A DNA stretch of 64,000 bases from positions 80,494,929 through 80,558,928 of the forward strand of contig CM049312.1 in the NCBI GenBank assembly GCA_026874595.1. The letters run 5' to 3'. Shown one piece after another: positions 1 to 10,559 of this stretch (the stretch's first letter is position 1; every line of letters starts with the position of its first letter). The position numbers were made by a program, and so were the translations under genes. The notes under the pieces are model-generated. The model was given only the letters and a program-made list of their open reading frames with translations. It made no database searches and had not been told where the DNA came from. Source of the DNA: Sipunculus nudus. Lineage: Eukaryota > Annelida > Sipuncula > Golfingiida > Sipunculidae.

Positions 1-379
1 TTCACTGACCAGGTCTTCAAGGTAAACATACCAGGGTTTGAATAACTTGCCACAAGCACATCGCCACAAAATAAATATAAACAAGGCCTACAGGCCTAAT
101 GTGAACCTTTGCAAAGTTTGGGAGTATGAATGGAGGTTTATTTTTAAAATTTAATATTGATCCTCTTAAGTCCTGCATATTTACCTTAGTCATTATGATT
201 TCAGCAAAATGGACGTTTTGGACCTGCAAGTTTCAGACTAGGACATTTTACTAGAATACGGGTAGTCGATAAGCAACTACATGTATCTGCCGAAATCAGA
301 GTGGGACGGGTGAAGTGAGGCATGGATTGAGTGGCAAGGGGAAGTAGAGTGAGGTGTTTTGCATATTAGCATGGGTGTC

Positions 380-1300
380 TGCAACCGAAATGTGTATGTA
401 GGTTGTGCCACCTACCTCAAAATCCAGAAAGCTGTCCAAGTTGTATACACCTGCAAAATTTTAGGCAGATAAGTCAACTCACTACTTGTATATGAGTGAT
501 TTTATTTCCCAAAGCAGATGAACAGATAGACCCTGTGCATAAGTGGATGCAGGTGGCCCCGCCAGTTTTGCCTATGATGAAAAGCTATGTGAGATCTATA
601 TACAAGCATAATTTTGGCCCAATCAGTCAAACGTTTGCCGAGATATGAGCTTGGATGTCTGCAGAGTAAACGTGAATGTAAGTGGCGCCACCTGTCATAA
701 AATCGATAAAAGCTGTCCAGGATGTATAAACCTGCAAAATTTCAGGTGGATAAGTCAAAGCACTGTTGAGATATGAGTGATTTTATCCCAAGGCAGATGA
801 ACAGATGGACTCCGTGCATAAACGGTTGCAGGTGGCGCCACAAGTTTTGCCTATGATGAAGAGCTATGTGAGATCTATACACAAGCAAAATTTTGACCCA
901 ATCGGTCCTGAGATATGAGCTTGGATGTCTGCAGAGTAAACGTGAAAAAAGGTGGTGCCACCTGTCATAAAATCGAGAAAGCTGTCCAGTATGTATAAAC
1001 CTGCAAAATTCCAGGTGGAAAAGGCAAACCACTGCTGAGATATGAAAGATATTATCCCAAGGCAGATGAACAGATGGACGCTGTGAAAAAAATGGTTGCA
1101 GGTGGTGCCGCCATTTTTAGTGTATATTATAAAGCTATCAAAGGGCTACATTTGTGCAAAATTTTTAGCCTGATCGGTCAAATGGTTCCTGAGATATGTA
1201 GGTTTATGTGTGGAAACAGACGCACAAATGGACGCTGGGCAGTGAGGAAAGGTCAGAGGTCAACCAAAAATGAAGGCGCAGCAGTTCACATGTGACTTGA
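380..1300 (+). repeat. Tandem repeat of about 270-285 bp with GGCGCC core
   Basis: The phrase GCAGATGAACAGATGGAC, or a near match, occurs at about 513, 795 and 1063. Each unit carries two palindromic cores like GGTGGCGCCAC (for example 670, 829, 951), and GAGATATGAG recurs between them. About three units are present. It forms the inner core of the 85-2152 element. Confidence 0.75.
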
Positions 1301-1309
1301 TGATAAACC

Positions 1310-1688
1310 CGATTCACTTAAAATGCAAACCAAGTTTTTTGAAACAGTTGAAAGATATAGTTCAAATAATTTTTCCACATTGTCTAGACACCGGCCAGAG
1401 CCAGGTCAGGTACCATGGTAATGTCTGGACCCCCACCTGTTTGTACTGAGTGACTTCTTGACTTGGCTGCTGAAACTCAGCATGTTGTCAAATCTGTTAT
1501 CAAACACAGAAAGCCTTTTTCAATTGGTTACAATGCTTTTTTAAAGCTGTATTTATCCAATCTATTCTTATAAAACTGGCAGAACCCTACCATAGAATAA
1601 TTCTTGTAAAGTTTAAACCAATCAGCTTAACAGTTTCATCATTAAAAAGTGTTTAAGCTAGAAGAGTTTCCGCTTGTAAAAAACACAT
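1310..1688. other. No recognised feature
   Basis: AT-rich sequence between the tandem core and the conserved 3' section of the 85-2152 element. No coding or structural signal was seen. Confidence 0.5.
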
Positions 1689-2959
1689 CAATGTAGGTGG
1701 CGCCACAAATACCTCTATTTCAGATATGACATATGTGACAAACATTGGTATAAAATTTGGTGATTATAGCTTTAGCCATTTCTGAGATTTTAAGTTAAGT
1801 GTGCTTTTTGGACAGATGACTAAGTTCAACCTCCTGTAAATCTCTGAACTGGAACCATTCAAACAAACTTGAGAGATTGTTCCAGGGATCATTTCTGTGA
1901 AATATTGGACAATTTGGCTGGACAGTTTCGGAGAAGAAGATTTTTAAAGCTTTTTTAGCTTTTTCCCTATAAAATCTAAGAAAATGCTGTTCGAAAAAAA
2001 ATAAACAAAATCTGATAGTTTTTCAGATGACTGAATATTTGCAAAAAATTTGGTGATGCTAGCTTCTGCCATTTTTGAGACAGCTATCGTTAAGGTACAG
2101 ACAATGCACAACGTACGACGACGCACCATCGCATAAGCTCACAGGTTCACTAACAAGCAAATTTTTGGAATTAATGTCCCCCACTTTGGGTTCTTGTTGT
2201 CTTTCATGCTTGATTAGCAACCAAAATTATGACATGTGGAGAAAATCTTGAGGGAACAACTTAAAAAACTTAAAACAGATGCACTGTGACATGTAAAATA
2301 TGAGATTAACATGAGAAATATTTTTCAGATAGACACTAAAAACCAATCCCAACCAAGGTATGCATGAGAGCAATCACTGATCCAAATTTGAATGAAATCA
2401 GATAAAATTAAGTAAAGTTATTGCACAGAAACAAAAACAAGTGACCCGTGGGTCAGCCGACTGACATGTTGATAATATGTCCTTGCACAGACAACTAATT
2501 AAGATAGATGGCATCATTGTTGATGCATATTAGCTTAAGTTCATCAAGACCCATAAAACAAATTTGATGACAATCCAACCAGCCTTTCATGAGGAATCTG
2601 GCAATTTGTGTGTATTTTGCATTATTTCTGGGGTGCTCAAACATACCCCAAAACTCCAATTTCAGGTTTCTGGGGAGAACTTTTTAGGAACTCTCAGGAT
2701 GTCAAGTAAGAAGATTCTGGGCCCCATGGTTATGATTTGTGCCCTACTTTGGTATCAAATTTTGCTTATAAGCCCCATAGCTCAGAAAATATGGGTAAAA
2801 GAGACCTAAGTTTATGTTTCCAAGGAGACTTTTACAGATCTCCCTGGATGTCAAGTTTGAAGATTCTAGGACCAATGGTTTCAATTTGAGTCCTGTTAAG
2901 GGACGACTGCATCTTTTAAGGTCTAAAAATGGAGAAAATAAATAGCAAAAAATGGAAAA

Positions 2960-4950
2960 AATACAAGTGGCGCCACAAGTCACCAGAAACTGATGAAACA
3001 CTAAATGATGCATATGCATGCAAAAATTAATGCCGATCAATGCACTAGTTGTCCAGATACCAGAGCTTTTGTATAAAATTTTTAATTATTCTGGGGGGGG
3101 GGGGGGGGGGTGGAGTACTTCTGAGCCCCATAGCTGGGACAATATGGGTGACAGAGACCTAATTTCAGGTTTCCATGGAAACTTTTCATGGACCTCCCAG
3201 CATGTCAAGAAAAAAGACTCTTGGTCTAGTCGTTAGGATTTGTGCCCTGTTAACTGATGACTGTATCTTTTAAGGTCTCAAAAATAGATAAATAAAATAG
3301 TAAAATATAAAAAAAAATACAGGTGGTGCCACCAGTCTGCAGAAACTGATGAAACACTCGATGTTCAATATCCATGCAAAGAATCATGGTGATCTATGCA
3401 TAAGTTGTTCAAATACTTGAGCTTTAGCATCAAAGTTTGTATTATTCTGGGGGGGGGGGGGGGGGGGGTTCTTGGAAGCCCCATAGCTCACAGGTTTTGG
3501 GTAACAGAGACCTAATTCCAGGATTCCAAAGAGACTTTTCATCGGCCTCCCTGCATGTTGAGACAGAATATTTTAAGTCCAGTCATCAAGATTTGTGTTG
3601 TTAACAGATGACAGCATCTTTTAAAGTCTCAATAATACTTTAATAGAGAAAAAAAAATCGTAAAAATCGAAAAATACAGGTGGCACCACCATTCTGCAAA
3701 AACTGATGAAACACCTCCTGATCAATATCAATGCTAAGAATCATGGTGATCCATGCATTAGTTGTTCAGATACTTGAGCTTTTGTAACAAATTTTTCATT
3801 ATTCTGGGGGCACTTCAAAGCCCCATACCTTAAAGAACTTGGGTATCTGAGACCTAATTCTAGGTTTTCAAGGAGACTTTTCATGGACCTATCTGGATGT
3901 AAAGTAAGAAGATTCCAGGTCCTGCGTTTATGATTTGTGCCCTGTTAACAAATGACAGCATCTTTTTAAGGTCTCAAAATAGAGAAAAAAATCGGAAAAT
4001 ACAGATGGCACCACCAGTCTGCAGAAACTGATGAAACACTCCATGTTTAATATCCATGCAAAGAATCATGGTGATAAATGTATTAGGGGTTTAGATACTT
4101 AAGCTTTTGCATCAAATTTATAGTTATTCTGTAGTGTACTTCGGAGCCCCATAGCTTGAAGTATATGGGTAACAGAGACCAAATTCCAGGTTTCCAGGAA
4201 TACTTTTCATGGACCTCTCTGGATGTACAGTGAGAAGATTCCAGGTCAAGCGGTTATGATTTGTGCCCTATTAACAGATGACGGCATCTTTTGAGGTCTC
4301 AAAAATAGAGAAAAAATTGTAAAAAAATCAATAAAATACAGTTGGCAACACCAGTCTGCAGAAACTGATGTAACACCCAATGATCAATATCCATGCTAAG
4401 AATCATGGTGATCCATACATTAGTTGTTCAGATACTTGAGCTTTTGTAACAATTTTTTCATTATTCAGGGGGGTATTTTGGAGCCCAATACCTTGAAGAA
4501 TATGGGTATCTGAGACCTAATTCTAGGTTTTCAAGGAAACTTTTTTAATGGACCTATCTGGATGTAAAGATGGAAGATTCCAGGTCCAGCGTTTACGATT
4601 TGTACCCTGTTAACAGATGACAGCATCTTTTAAGGTCTCAAAATAGAGAAAAAAATCGTAAAAAATATAAAATTACAGGTGGCGCCACCAGTCTGCAGAA
4701 ACTGATAAAACACTCCATGACCAATATCCATGCAAGAATCATGATTATCAATGCATTAGTTGTTCAGATGCATGAGCTTTTGCATCAAATTTTTAGTTTT
4801 TCTGGGGGGTACTTCGGAGCCCCATAGCTTGAAGAATATGGGTAACAGAGACCTAATTCCAGGTTTCCAGGAAGACTTTTTATGAACCTCTTAGGATATA
4901 AAGTGAGAAGTTTCCAGGTCCAGCGGTTACGATTTGTGCCCTGTTAACGG
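2960..4950 (+). repeat. Tandem array of ~340-bp monomers
   Basis: Cores resembling GGTGGCGCCACCAGTCTGC sit at about 2968, 3322, 3676, 4004, 4340 and 4677, spaced 328-354 bp. Each monomer also holds CTGATGAAACACTCC, a GGGG tract after TTATTCT, and AGCCCCATAGCT. The same monomer recurs at 28860-29760. Confidence 0.85.
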
Positions 4951-4991
4951 ACAGACGGCTGGATGGCTGGACGGACAAAGAGTGATTGCTA

Positions 4992-5022
4992 TAGTTCAGA
5001 TGACTTACAGTCAGCTGAGCTA
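4992..5022 (+). other. 3' terminal hairpin of F1 element
   Basis: The left arm (4992-5005) pairs with the right arm AGTCAGCTGAGCTA (5009-5022) over 14 positions, with a 3-nt loop, one mismatch and one G-T pair. It is followed directly by AAAA. Equivalent hairpins lie at 5276-5306, 25486-25516, 38643-38673 and 44259-44289. Confidence 0.75.
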
Positions 5023-5025
5023 AAA

Positions 5026-5660
5026 AACTGATGGATGGACAGACAGCTAGACAGAGGACGAACAGACAGACAACTAGGCAAAAATTAAATCGATGTCCCC
5101 CGCAACCTGGTTTATCAGCTAGTGGAAAATTAAGGTTTTTCCTTAATGTCTCAAATTAACGGAGTTGCAGTGACCCAGTTTTTGGTTTGGTAAGCAATCT
5201 TGGAGACATCTAACAGTATGATAAAGTTTTGATATGTAGGTATTTGACAGATGGACAGCCGATAGAATCTGACTATAGCTCCAATGACTTTCAGTCAGCC
5301 GAGCTAAAAATCAATTATGATGACCCATAGGTCACAATACGCATCCACACTATGCCAATAGCATCATTGACATTTGTTGTTTTTGAAGACATGGTTTGTT
5401 TAAATTTTGTTTAACCTTATTAATATGACATAAATAAGTATGTCTGGCTACAGTCCATCATCTGGCCGTCTACTATAGATAATATGACATTGATAAACTT
5501 ACATGTGTTAGAGACAAGACAAATAAGGGTTTTAATTCTTTCTTTTGAAAAAAATTTCCATGAGCTTTTGGTTAGAAAGAAACTTATGATACAGTGAAGA
5601 TGAAAATGCCATTCAGTTGCAGTCTAGTGCTACAAGACTAGTCTCCCACACCCATTTAGA
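5026..5660 (+). repeat. Duplication block segment with a second F1-type tail
   Basis: Matches 43985-44770. It contains a second hairpin tail (5276-5306, right arm AGTCAGCCGAGCTA), followed by a degenerate head-like TGACCCATAGGTCA at about 5321. It is probably a remnant of an older element that predates the A/B duplication. Confidence 0.6.
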
Positions 5661-6310
5661 TTCAGAACACACCTAGACCCAGTTGTGGCTCTGTTGTTGT
5701 TAATACAGAGCCACAGGTCCCTGCCTTCATTTATCTAGTGGCCGGGAACAGGCTACAGCAGCTGTTGGGTGCCTATCTCAGTGTCCCTGTGCTATTGTTT
5801 CAAGTAGTACATGCATTGTGTTACATCATCACTGGTGCATGGTGTGAGTGTCCTGTAACTCAACCACTGGATACACATGCAGAACCACTGCCTACAGGCA
5901 GCCTGTTGTTACCAAGGTAACACACTGGATTGTTTCAGCTGGCCAGGCACATGTATCACATTTCAGCTGGATGCACCAGTAAGTTGGCAGTGATGATGTA
6001 ACACCTGCATGTCACATTGCTAGCCTGAAAGAATCACCAGCCAATCACCCTGAATATAGAATACCTCAGGCACCCTGGTTATCCAAACGTCCTAAAGAGG
6101 GCGATACATTTGATGGGGATAGAGAGGAAAAAAGGGGGAATAGTCTTTTTGGGGTTCATTTTAAATTAATATAAGAGTTGTGATGTAACTTGTAACGTCT
6201 AAGTATCTGCCTGTTAGGTATGTCGTGTACTCGTCTGACGTCCGGTACTGTTCGACCTGGAAGAGACAGAGATATATGTGATTAGTATACATGACATTCA
6301 ATGAACATAT

Positions 6311-6380
6311 CCATGAGGAAGACTCGAACCAGCGACCGCCTGCAGAGAAGTCCTAAGCTCTACCACTGAGCTATGAAGAC
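6311..6380 (-). repeat. tRNA-like sequence (tRNA-derived SINE head)
   Basis: On the minus strand an A box (TAGCTCAGTGGTAGAGC, within 6354-6373) is followed 43 nt later by a B box (GGTTCGAGTCT, 6320-6330), the layout of an internal Pol III promoter. The T-stem and anticodon stem pair poorly, so a working tRNA is unlikely. It is probably a tRNA pseudogene or SINE head. Confidence 0.55.
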
Positions 6381-7161
6381 TTGTTGAAAGTTCTTTGAAA
6401 ATGGGGGTATTTAAGTTGAGACAAAAGATGTGTATGGGTGAATGAGTATGATCACGTGGGTTAGTCTCGTTGGGAGTGTTGGGGGAAACCCCAGTTGTGA
6501 TGACGTCATATATAGTGGGCGAAATTGTCCCTAGACCAAATCGTCAGTTCATATGTGTGACATGGAAATGTGTAGTAGGCCGAGTATGAGAAGGTAGTAA
6601 ATAGATATGAAAGTGAAAAAGAGAACAATATGATATAAAAAGAAATATAATGTAAATGAAAACGTATAGAAATGTAGAATTAAATATTGCAAATGAATGA
6701 TGTGGAAGATGGATAGTTCGTAATATAGAAAGGCCATAAATTGATATGAGGGAAGATAGCAATATTTCAGTCATGTCAATGTTAGTAATTATATATATGT
6801 ATGTATGATATATGAATATGAAAAATAAAATACATGACAATAAATAAAGTTAAGTTTTGTCTAATTGTGAAAATGATTGGTCAGAAGACGTTATGAGTGA
6901 GGTGACCATTACCGACGTGGTATGGTACAAGTTAGTGAAAGTGAAATGACTGGACAACTACAGATCACTAAGGTAAACAAATGTGATCATGGCGTCCAGG
7001 GAAGGAGGCAGCATTCGTGCTCGACTGGAAGAAATAAGAGGAACAATCCGGTCAGATATGCAGTCCGTCTAAACGATGCAGATACGACTACACCGGAGAT
7101 GGGCAACCGGCTGTAAAGAAAAGAAAAACAGCTGTAAAGTCTACTCAAACTACACTGATAG

Positions 7162-7518
7162 GTGAAAGGGGGATGGGTTTTTGGCGGGAGAGAGAGAGAG
7201 GATAAGCGGAAGGTGTTAATGTTTGTGGTGAAAGATAGATCTGCAGATACGCTTATTCCTCTTATCCAGAAACATATAGCTGCTGGATCAGTAATCTATT
7301 CCGACTGCTGGAAGGCCTATTCTTCATTGAAAGACGTGGGATATACGCATGTGACAGTGAACCATAGCATGAATTTCAAAGACCCTGAGACAGGGTGCCA
7401 TACGAACTGTATCGAGGGGACATGGCAGAAGGTAAAACGAGGTGCGACTATGCCCAGATTTGGTGTAAAACAAAAACATTTACAGGGTTATCTAAGCGTC
7501 TTTTTATGGCGCGAGTAA
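7162..7518 (+). pseudogene. ISXO2/Merlin-type DDE transposase, truncated
   Basis: The 118-residue reading frame contains the family signatures WVFGG (5-9), SDCWKAY (47-53, catalytic Asp48), TVNHSMNF (65-72), DPETG-HTN (74-82) and IEGTW (84-88, catalytic Glu85), in the order and spacing of the ISXO2-like/Merlin transposase domain. The upstream part carrying the first catalytic Asp is absent or scrambled, and the frame opens at a GTG. Family-like sequence (FEQFL) continues in frame past the TAA, suggesting a premature stop. The domain normally catalyses cut-and-paste transposition; this copy is very unlikely to. Flanking TIRs and a eukaryotic repeat context argue against bacterial contamination. 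Confidence 0.85.
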
Positions 7519-7734
7519 CATGTGGACCAATCTTTGTTTGAACAGTTCTTGTCAGATTCTGCCGCAATATATAATAGGCAATGTGGTAGAGATGGCTGCC
7601 GTTTTTGTTGATGAATATGAAGAACAGTAGTTAAGTGTAAATAAGAAGAGTTAATTAAGGTAAGTGTAGTAATGAGTGAAGAAAAAATGAGAGAATAATA
7701 TATGTGAGAGGGAATGAAGAAAGTGTAAAAAAGA

Positions 7735-7975
7735 TGGGGGGAGACCCCCCAAACCCCCCCTGTAATATGTAGTATGATAATAATGAATGAGAAATTATGA
7801 GTAATTGGGGGGAGACCCCCCAAACCCCCCCCCCCGGTAATATGTAGTATGATAATAATGAATGAGAAATTATGAGTAATAATTGGGGGGAGACCCCCCA
7901 AACCCCCCCCCCCCATAATATGGAGTATGATAATAATGAATGAGAAATTATGAGTAATAATTTGGGGGAGAGGGC
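7735..7975 (+). repeat. ~80-bp tandem repeat with G/C foldback
   Basis: Three to four units of about 80 bp. Each has GTAGTATGATAATAATGAAT, then GAGAAATTATGAGTAAT, then GGGGGGAGACCCCCC, a 6-bp perfect foldback, followed by a variable C run. The last unit degenerates into a 27-nt C tract (7981-8006). Confidence 0.85.
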
Positions 7976-8541
7976 CCTACCCCCCCCCCCCCCCCCCCCC
8001 CCCCCCGTTTGGAAGGACTAGATGAATTACAGATGAATGAATGAGTAGGAAAAGATCGTAGAGAAATGGCAGAGAAATGAAGTGAACTATAGCGAGATAG
8101 TGAATGGATGAGAATGTGTGACATGGTGATTCCTGATGACGTAATGGGGAAAGCAGGGGAAGCCTATGACAACATGGCGGCGTTGGTTTAGGAAAGACGG
8201 AGGGACAGGAATACAGGGTAGAAATGATGGAAAAATGAGAAGGAATGGACAAATAGACAGTGATTAGTGACGGTATGTGTTACAAAATACATACATCTCT
8301 TGCAATAGACATGGTGGGCCAGTGATGTTGGTCGGTTTAGGTGCTTGAGGTATTCTATATTCGTACCGCCCACCAGCCAATCACCCGGGGCTTAAAGGGG
8401 AATCCTTAACCACAGGCTAAATGTACCCAAAGTGGGTACAACGTTGTCACCTGCATGCGCTCCTGTCCGCTGGATAAATGAAAGCAGGGACCTGTGGCTC
8501 TGTGTTTACAACAGAGCCACAACTGGGTCTAAGAACACACC

Positions 8542-9109
8542 CAGTACTGCAGTAGGTTTAACACTTTTAACAAAAGATTATTATCCACTCAACCCTGGTC
8601 AGGAGGCTGATAAATGATTGTGGTTTGCATTGCAACATGGTCTAAAACACTACTGGTCACTACTACACTTACACTTGATTACTGGCTGGAAATATGATGT
8701 AAAAGACCTATGGAGGCTGTGTGCGCACTGATGACTGCCAGTGGTAACTACCCGTGGTATGGAATGTGAGCGATATTTGAGGATTTCCATGGTTACGGAC
8801 AAAAAAAAACGGATGATAAAAGTCGGATGACGAACGCTAAGTCTGTTATGCCATGGATGCCATGATTGGGACTTCAAGGCATGGACTGTACAAGTAACAG
8901 GACGCAAGCTCGGATAACCATGGACTACAGAAAACACAAGAATCGATTGTAACATATAAATTTACATACAGTGCGATATGTTTTTGAATTTGAATAAAAA
9001 TCTATCGTGAATTTGATTTAATTCTGTGGAAAACTTAATTTATTTTCATCTATAGGGGGCTAGAATCAGATAATCTTTGTAAACTGATACACTTATGGCC
9101 TACAATGCA

Positions 9110-9111
<2 letters not shown>
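8542..9111 (+). repeat. Duplicated segment without genes
   Basis: Matches 44770-44940 and 48069-48425, which are split in block B by the 3.1-kb transposon. No coding sequence was recognised. Confidence 0.7.

Positions 9112-9170
<59 letters not shown>
9112..9170. repeat. (TA)n microsatellite
   Basis: Nearly pure TA dinucleotide run. The paralogous position in block B is also (TA)n and has been split there by the 48539-49995 insertion. Confidence 0.95.
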
Positions 9171-9956
9171 GGTGTTGAGTGTTTTTAAAAGTGGGGAGGG
9201 GGGGGGGGCGTATATATTCTGCAAGTGTATAACAAGTTTGAGGGAGTGTATAAAAGCACACCGAAAGCAACAGAGTAGGTGTGGGAGAGGATTTTAAAAA
9301 AAACAAACGTTAAAAATACACTTTCAATGCAGTATTTTGACAAATATACTTCTTTAAGTCACGCATGCAAAACACTGATAAAAAAATCAAAATATAAAAT
9401 ATTGAATTTACAGGATCGTGCCTTAATTGCCAAATTGATGATATATATTTTTATACCCTGATATATATGGCTGCGGGATATTATCGATATGTAGGTATGT
9501 CGCAATACAGTGATTCGCATATTGCGTATCGCCATATATTTTTTCAAATATCGATATTTTTTTAAACTAAGATAAACTTAACGCTATGGTAGAAAAATTA
9601 TGTTTCTGTTACAAATTTAGACATCTAAATAGGTTGGAATTATTGACAGGCCTAAAGTGAAAGCCGCGCTACCGCCTCTTTAGACGTTTAGAAAGGAAAT
9701 ATTCAAGTGTACTATGGTATATATGCCAGATATCACATAGGTCAAGGACTATCCAATGTATGCATGTAAGACCTAAAGAACTATGGTTTTAACTAATATA
9801 ACTAATGTCAACAACAAGTAGGTATTTAATTAAGTATATTCCAAAGTTATATTGTCATATTTCGTGTTTGAAATAAACAAATCTGCATGATTTTTTATTG
9901 TTTACTATATTATAATTTAACAAGAATATAATAAGAATAAAATCAATAGATAACGG

Positions 9957-9960
<4 letters not shown>

Positions 9961-10002
<42 letters not shown>
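9961..10002. repeat. (TA)n microsatellite
   Basis: TA run of about 42 nt. The corresponding block B position (50937-51119) is also TA-rich. Confidence 0.95.
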
Positions 10003-10005
<3 letters not shown>

Positions 10006-10137
10006 TATATATATGTGTTTTCTATATCATATAATATCATATTATATTATATTATTTCATATTATATTATATATAAAATGAACATCGGGATAGGTATCGC
10101 AATACCAGGGCCGGGCCGTAGCCTGAGCAAGTCTTAA

Positions 10138-10469
10138 GGGGGGGGGGGGGGGGGATGAGTAAATGCTTTGTCAGGGCGAAGCACAGCTACGGGGCGTAGC
10201 TCCCCAGGGTTGGAAAGGGGATTCCTCCTCCCACGGTTTAGAATTAATTTAAAATACATGCTATAAATTGCCATTTCTCTGGGTATTTTTCTGATAACAG
10301 AAACCCGATTTTTATTTGGCTAAAGGGTAATTGCATCAGTGATATTCACCATATAGTAAAATTGAACTGTCTTGCAAATACTGCCAACATTTTTTTTTTT
10401 GCCCTTAGATTGCTCATATGCCCCCCCCCCCCCCAAGATCCCCCTCCCCCCCCCCCCCCCCCCCCCCCC
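10138..10469. repeat. Poly-G / poly-C tracts
   Basis: A G run at 10138-10155 and C runs at 10422-10434 and 10443-10469. They flank a short AT-rich stretch and recur at matching positions in block B (51161-51185, 51424-51436). Confidence 0.9.
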
Positions 10470-10559
10470 ACGGAGGCTACGATACTGCAATACGCATCAA
10501 AACATCGAAATATATAGCTTTACGAAATTTACGGGCGATACCCAGCCTTAATATATACA

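Larger units (their letters stand above)
85..2152 (+). mobile_element. HINE-like non-autonomous element, family G
   Basis: Block B (40880) reads straight through this site, so the segment is an insertion in A. The 5' end has a small palindrome (AGGCCT-AC-AGGCCT, 84-97) followed by GTGAACCT (101-108). The 3' end carries AGGTTCAC (2143-2150), the reverse complement of the 5' motif, and ends near CTAA. The core holds tandem units (500-1300) and a ~460-bp 3' section (1690-2147) that recurs at 18490 and 26235. No coding capacity was found. The resemblance to Helentron-associated (HINE/Pearl) elements is inferred from architecture. Confidence 0.6.
2438..5026 (+). mobile_element. HINE-like non-autonomous element, family F1
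   Basis: The paralogous site in block B (about 43960-43990) lacks this segment, so insertion boundaries can be placed at ACAAGTGACCC on the left and CTGAGCTAAAAA on the right. The head carries a degenerate copy of the TGACCCATGGGTCA palindrome. The tail is a 14-bp hairpin (4992-5022). Between them are about six tandem ~340-bp monomers with GGTGGCGCCACC-like cores. No ORF has recognisable homology. Copy 28247-29867 shares head and core. Confidence 0.7.
6051..8370. mobile_element. Inner transposon with Merlin-type transposase remnant
   Basis: Inverted repeats beginning GAATATAGAATACCTCA lie at 6052-6074 and 8340-8362 (one mismatch in 23). Outside them is a direct repeat CACCAGCCAATCACCC at 6035-6050 and 8371-8386, longer than the 8-9 bp duplication usual for Merlin, so the exact ends are uncertain. 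It contains a tRNA-like sequence, a Merlin/ISXO2-type transposase fragment and a tandem repeat. The transposase may be the inner element's own; this is an inference. Confidence 0.55.
5674..8531. mobile_element. DNA transposon with long TIRs (outer element)
   Basis: The terminal inverted repeats extend over about 60 bp and begin TAGACCCAGTTGTGGCTCTG. Each contains a local ACAGAGCCACAGG foldback. The element is flanked by a direct repeat AGAACACACC at 5664-5673 and 8532-8541. Block B has no such insertion at 44755. Outer-element sequence is only about 0.5 kb (5674-6050 and 8387-8531), and a second element has inserted within it. No transposase belongs clearly to the outer element, so its superfamily is unassigned. 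Confidence 0.8.
9462..10548. mobile_element. Probable hAT-like non-autonomous element, with a nested insertion
   Basis: The left end has TGGCTGCGGGATATTATCG. The right end, reverse complemented, has TAAGGCTGGGTATCGCCCG. ATATATA flanks both ends, although TA-rich sequence makes this weak evidence. Internal ATATCGATAT motifs are common. From about 10107 a second unit begins CAGGGCCGGGCCGTAGCC and runs to about 10491 (GGAGGCTACGATACT), flanked by GCAATAC on both sides. A copy is present in block B (50500-51430). Confidence 0.4.

Noticed and set aside
2960-4950. CRISPR-like array
   Set aside because: Whole ~340-bp monomers repeat with drift throughout. There are no short identical repeats with unique spacers, and the context is eukaryotic.
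6311-6380. Functional tRNA gene
   Set aside because: A and B boxes are present, but the T-stem and anticodon stem do not pair properly.
7162-7518. Bacterial contamination or insertion sequence
   Set aside because: ISXO2-type domains also occur in eukaryotic Merlin elements. The flanking inverted repeats, microsatellites and duplication block are continuous with animal DNA.
7488-7916. 142-residue minus-strand frame rich in Gly, Pro and Ile
   Set aside because: It is a translation of the 80-bp tandem repeat with C runs.
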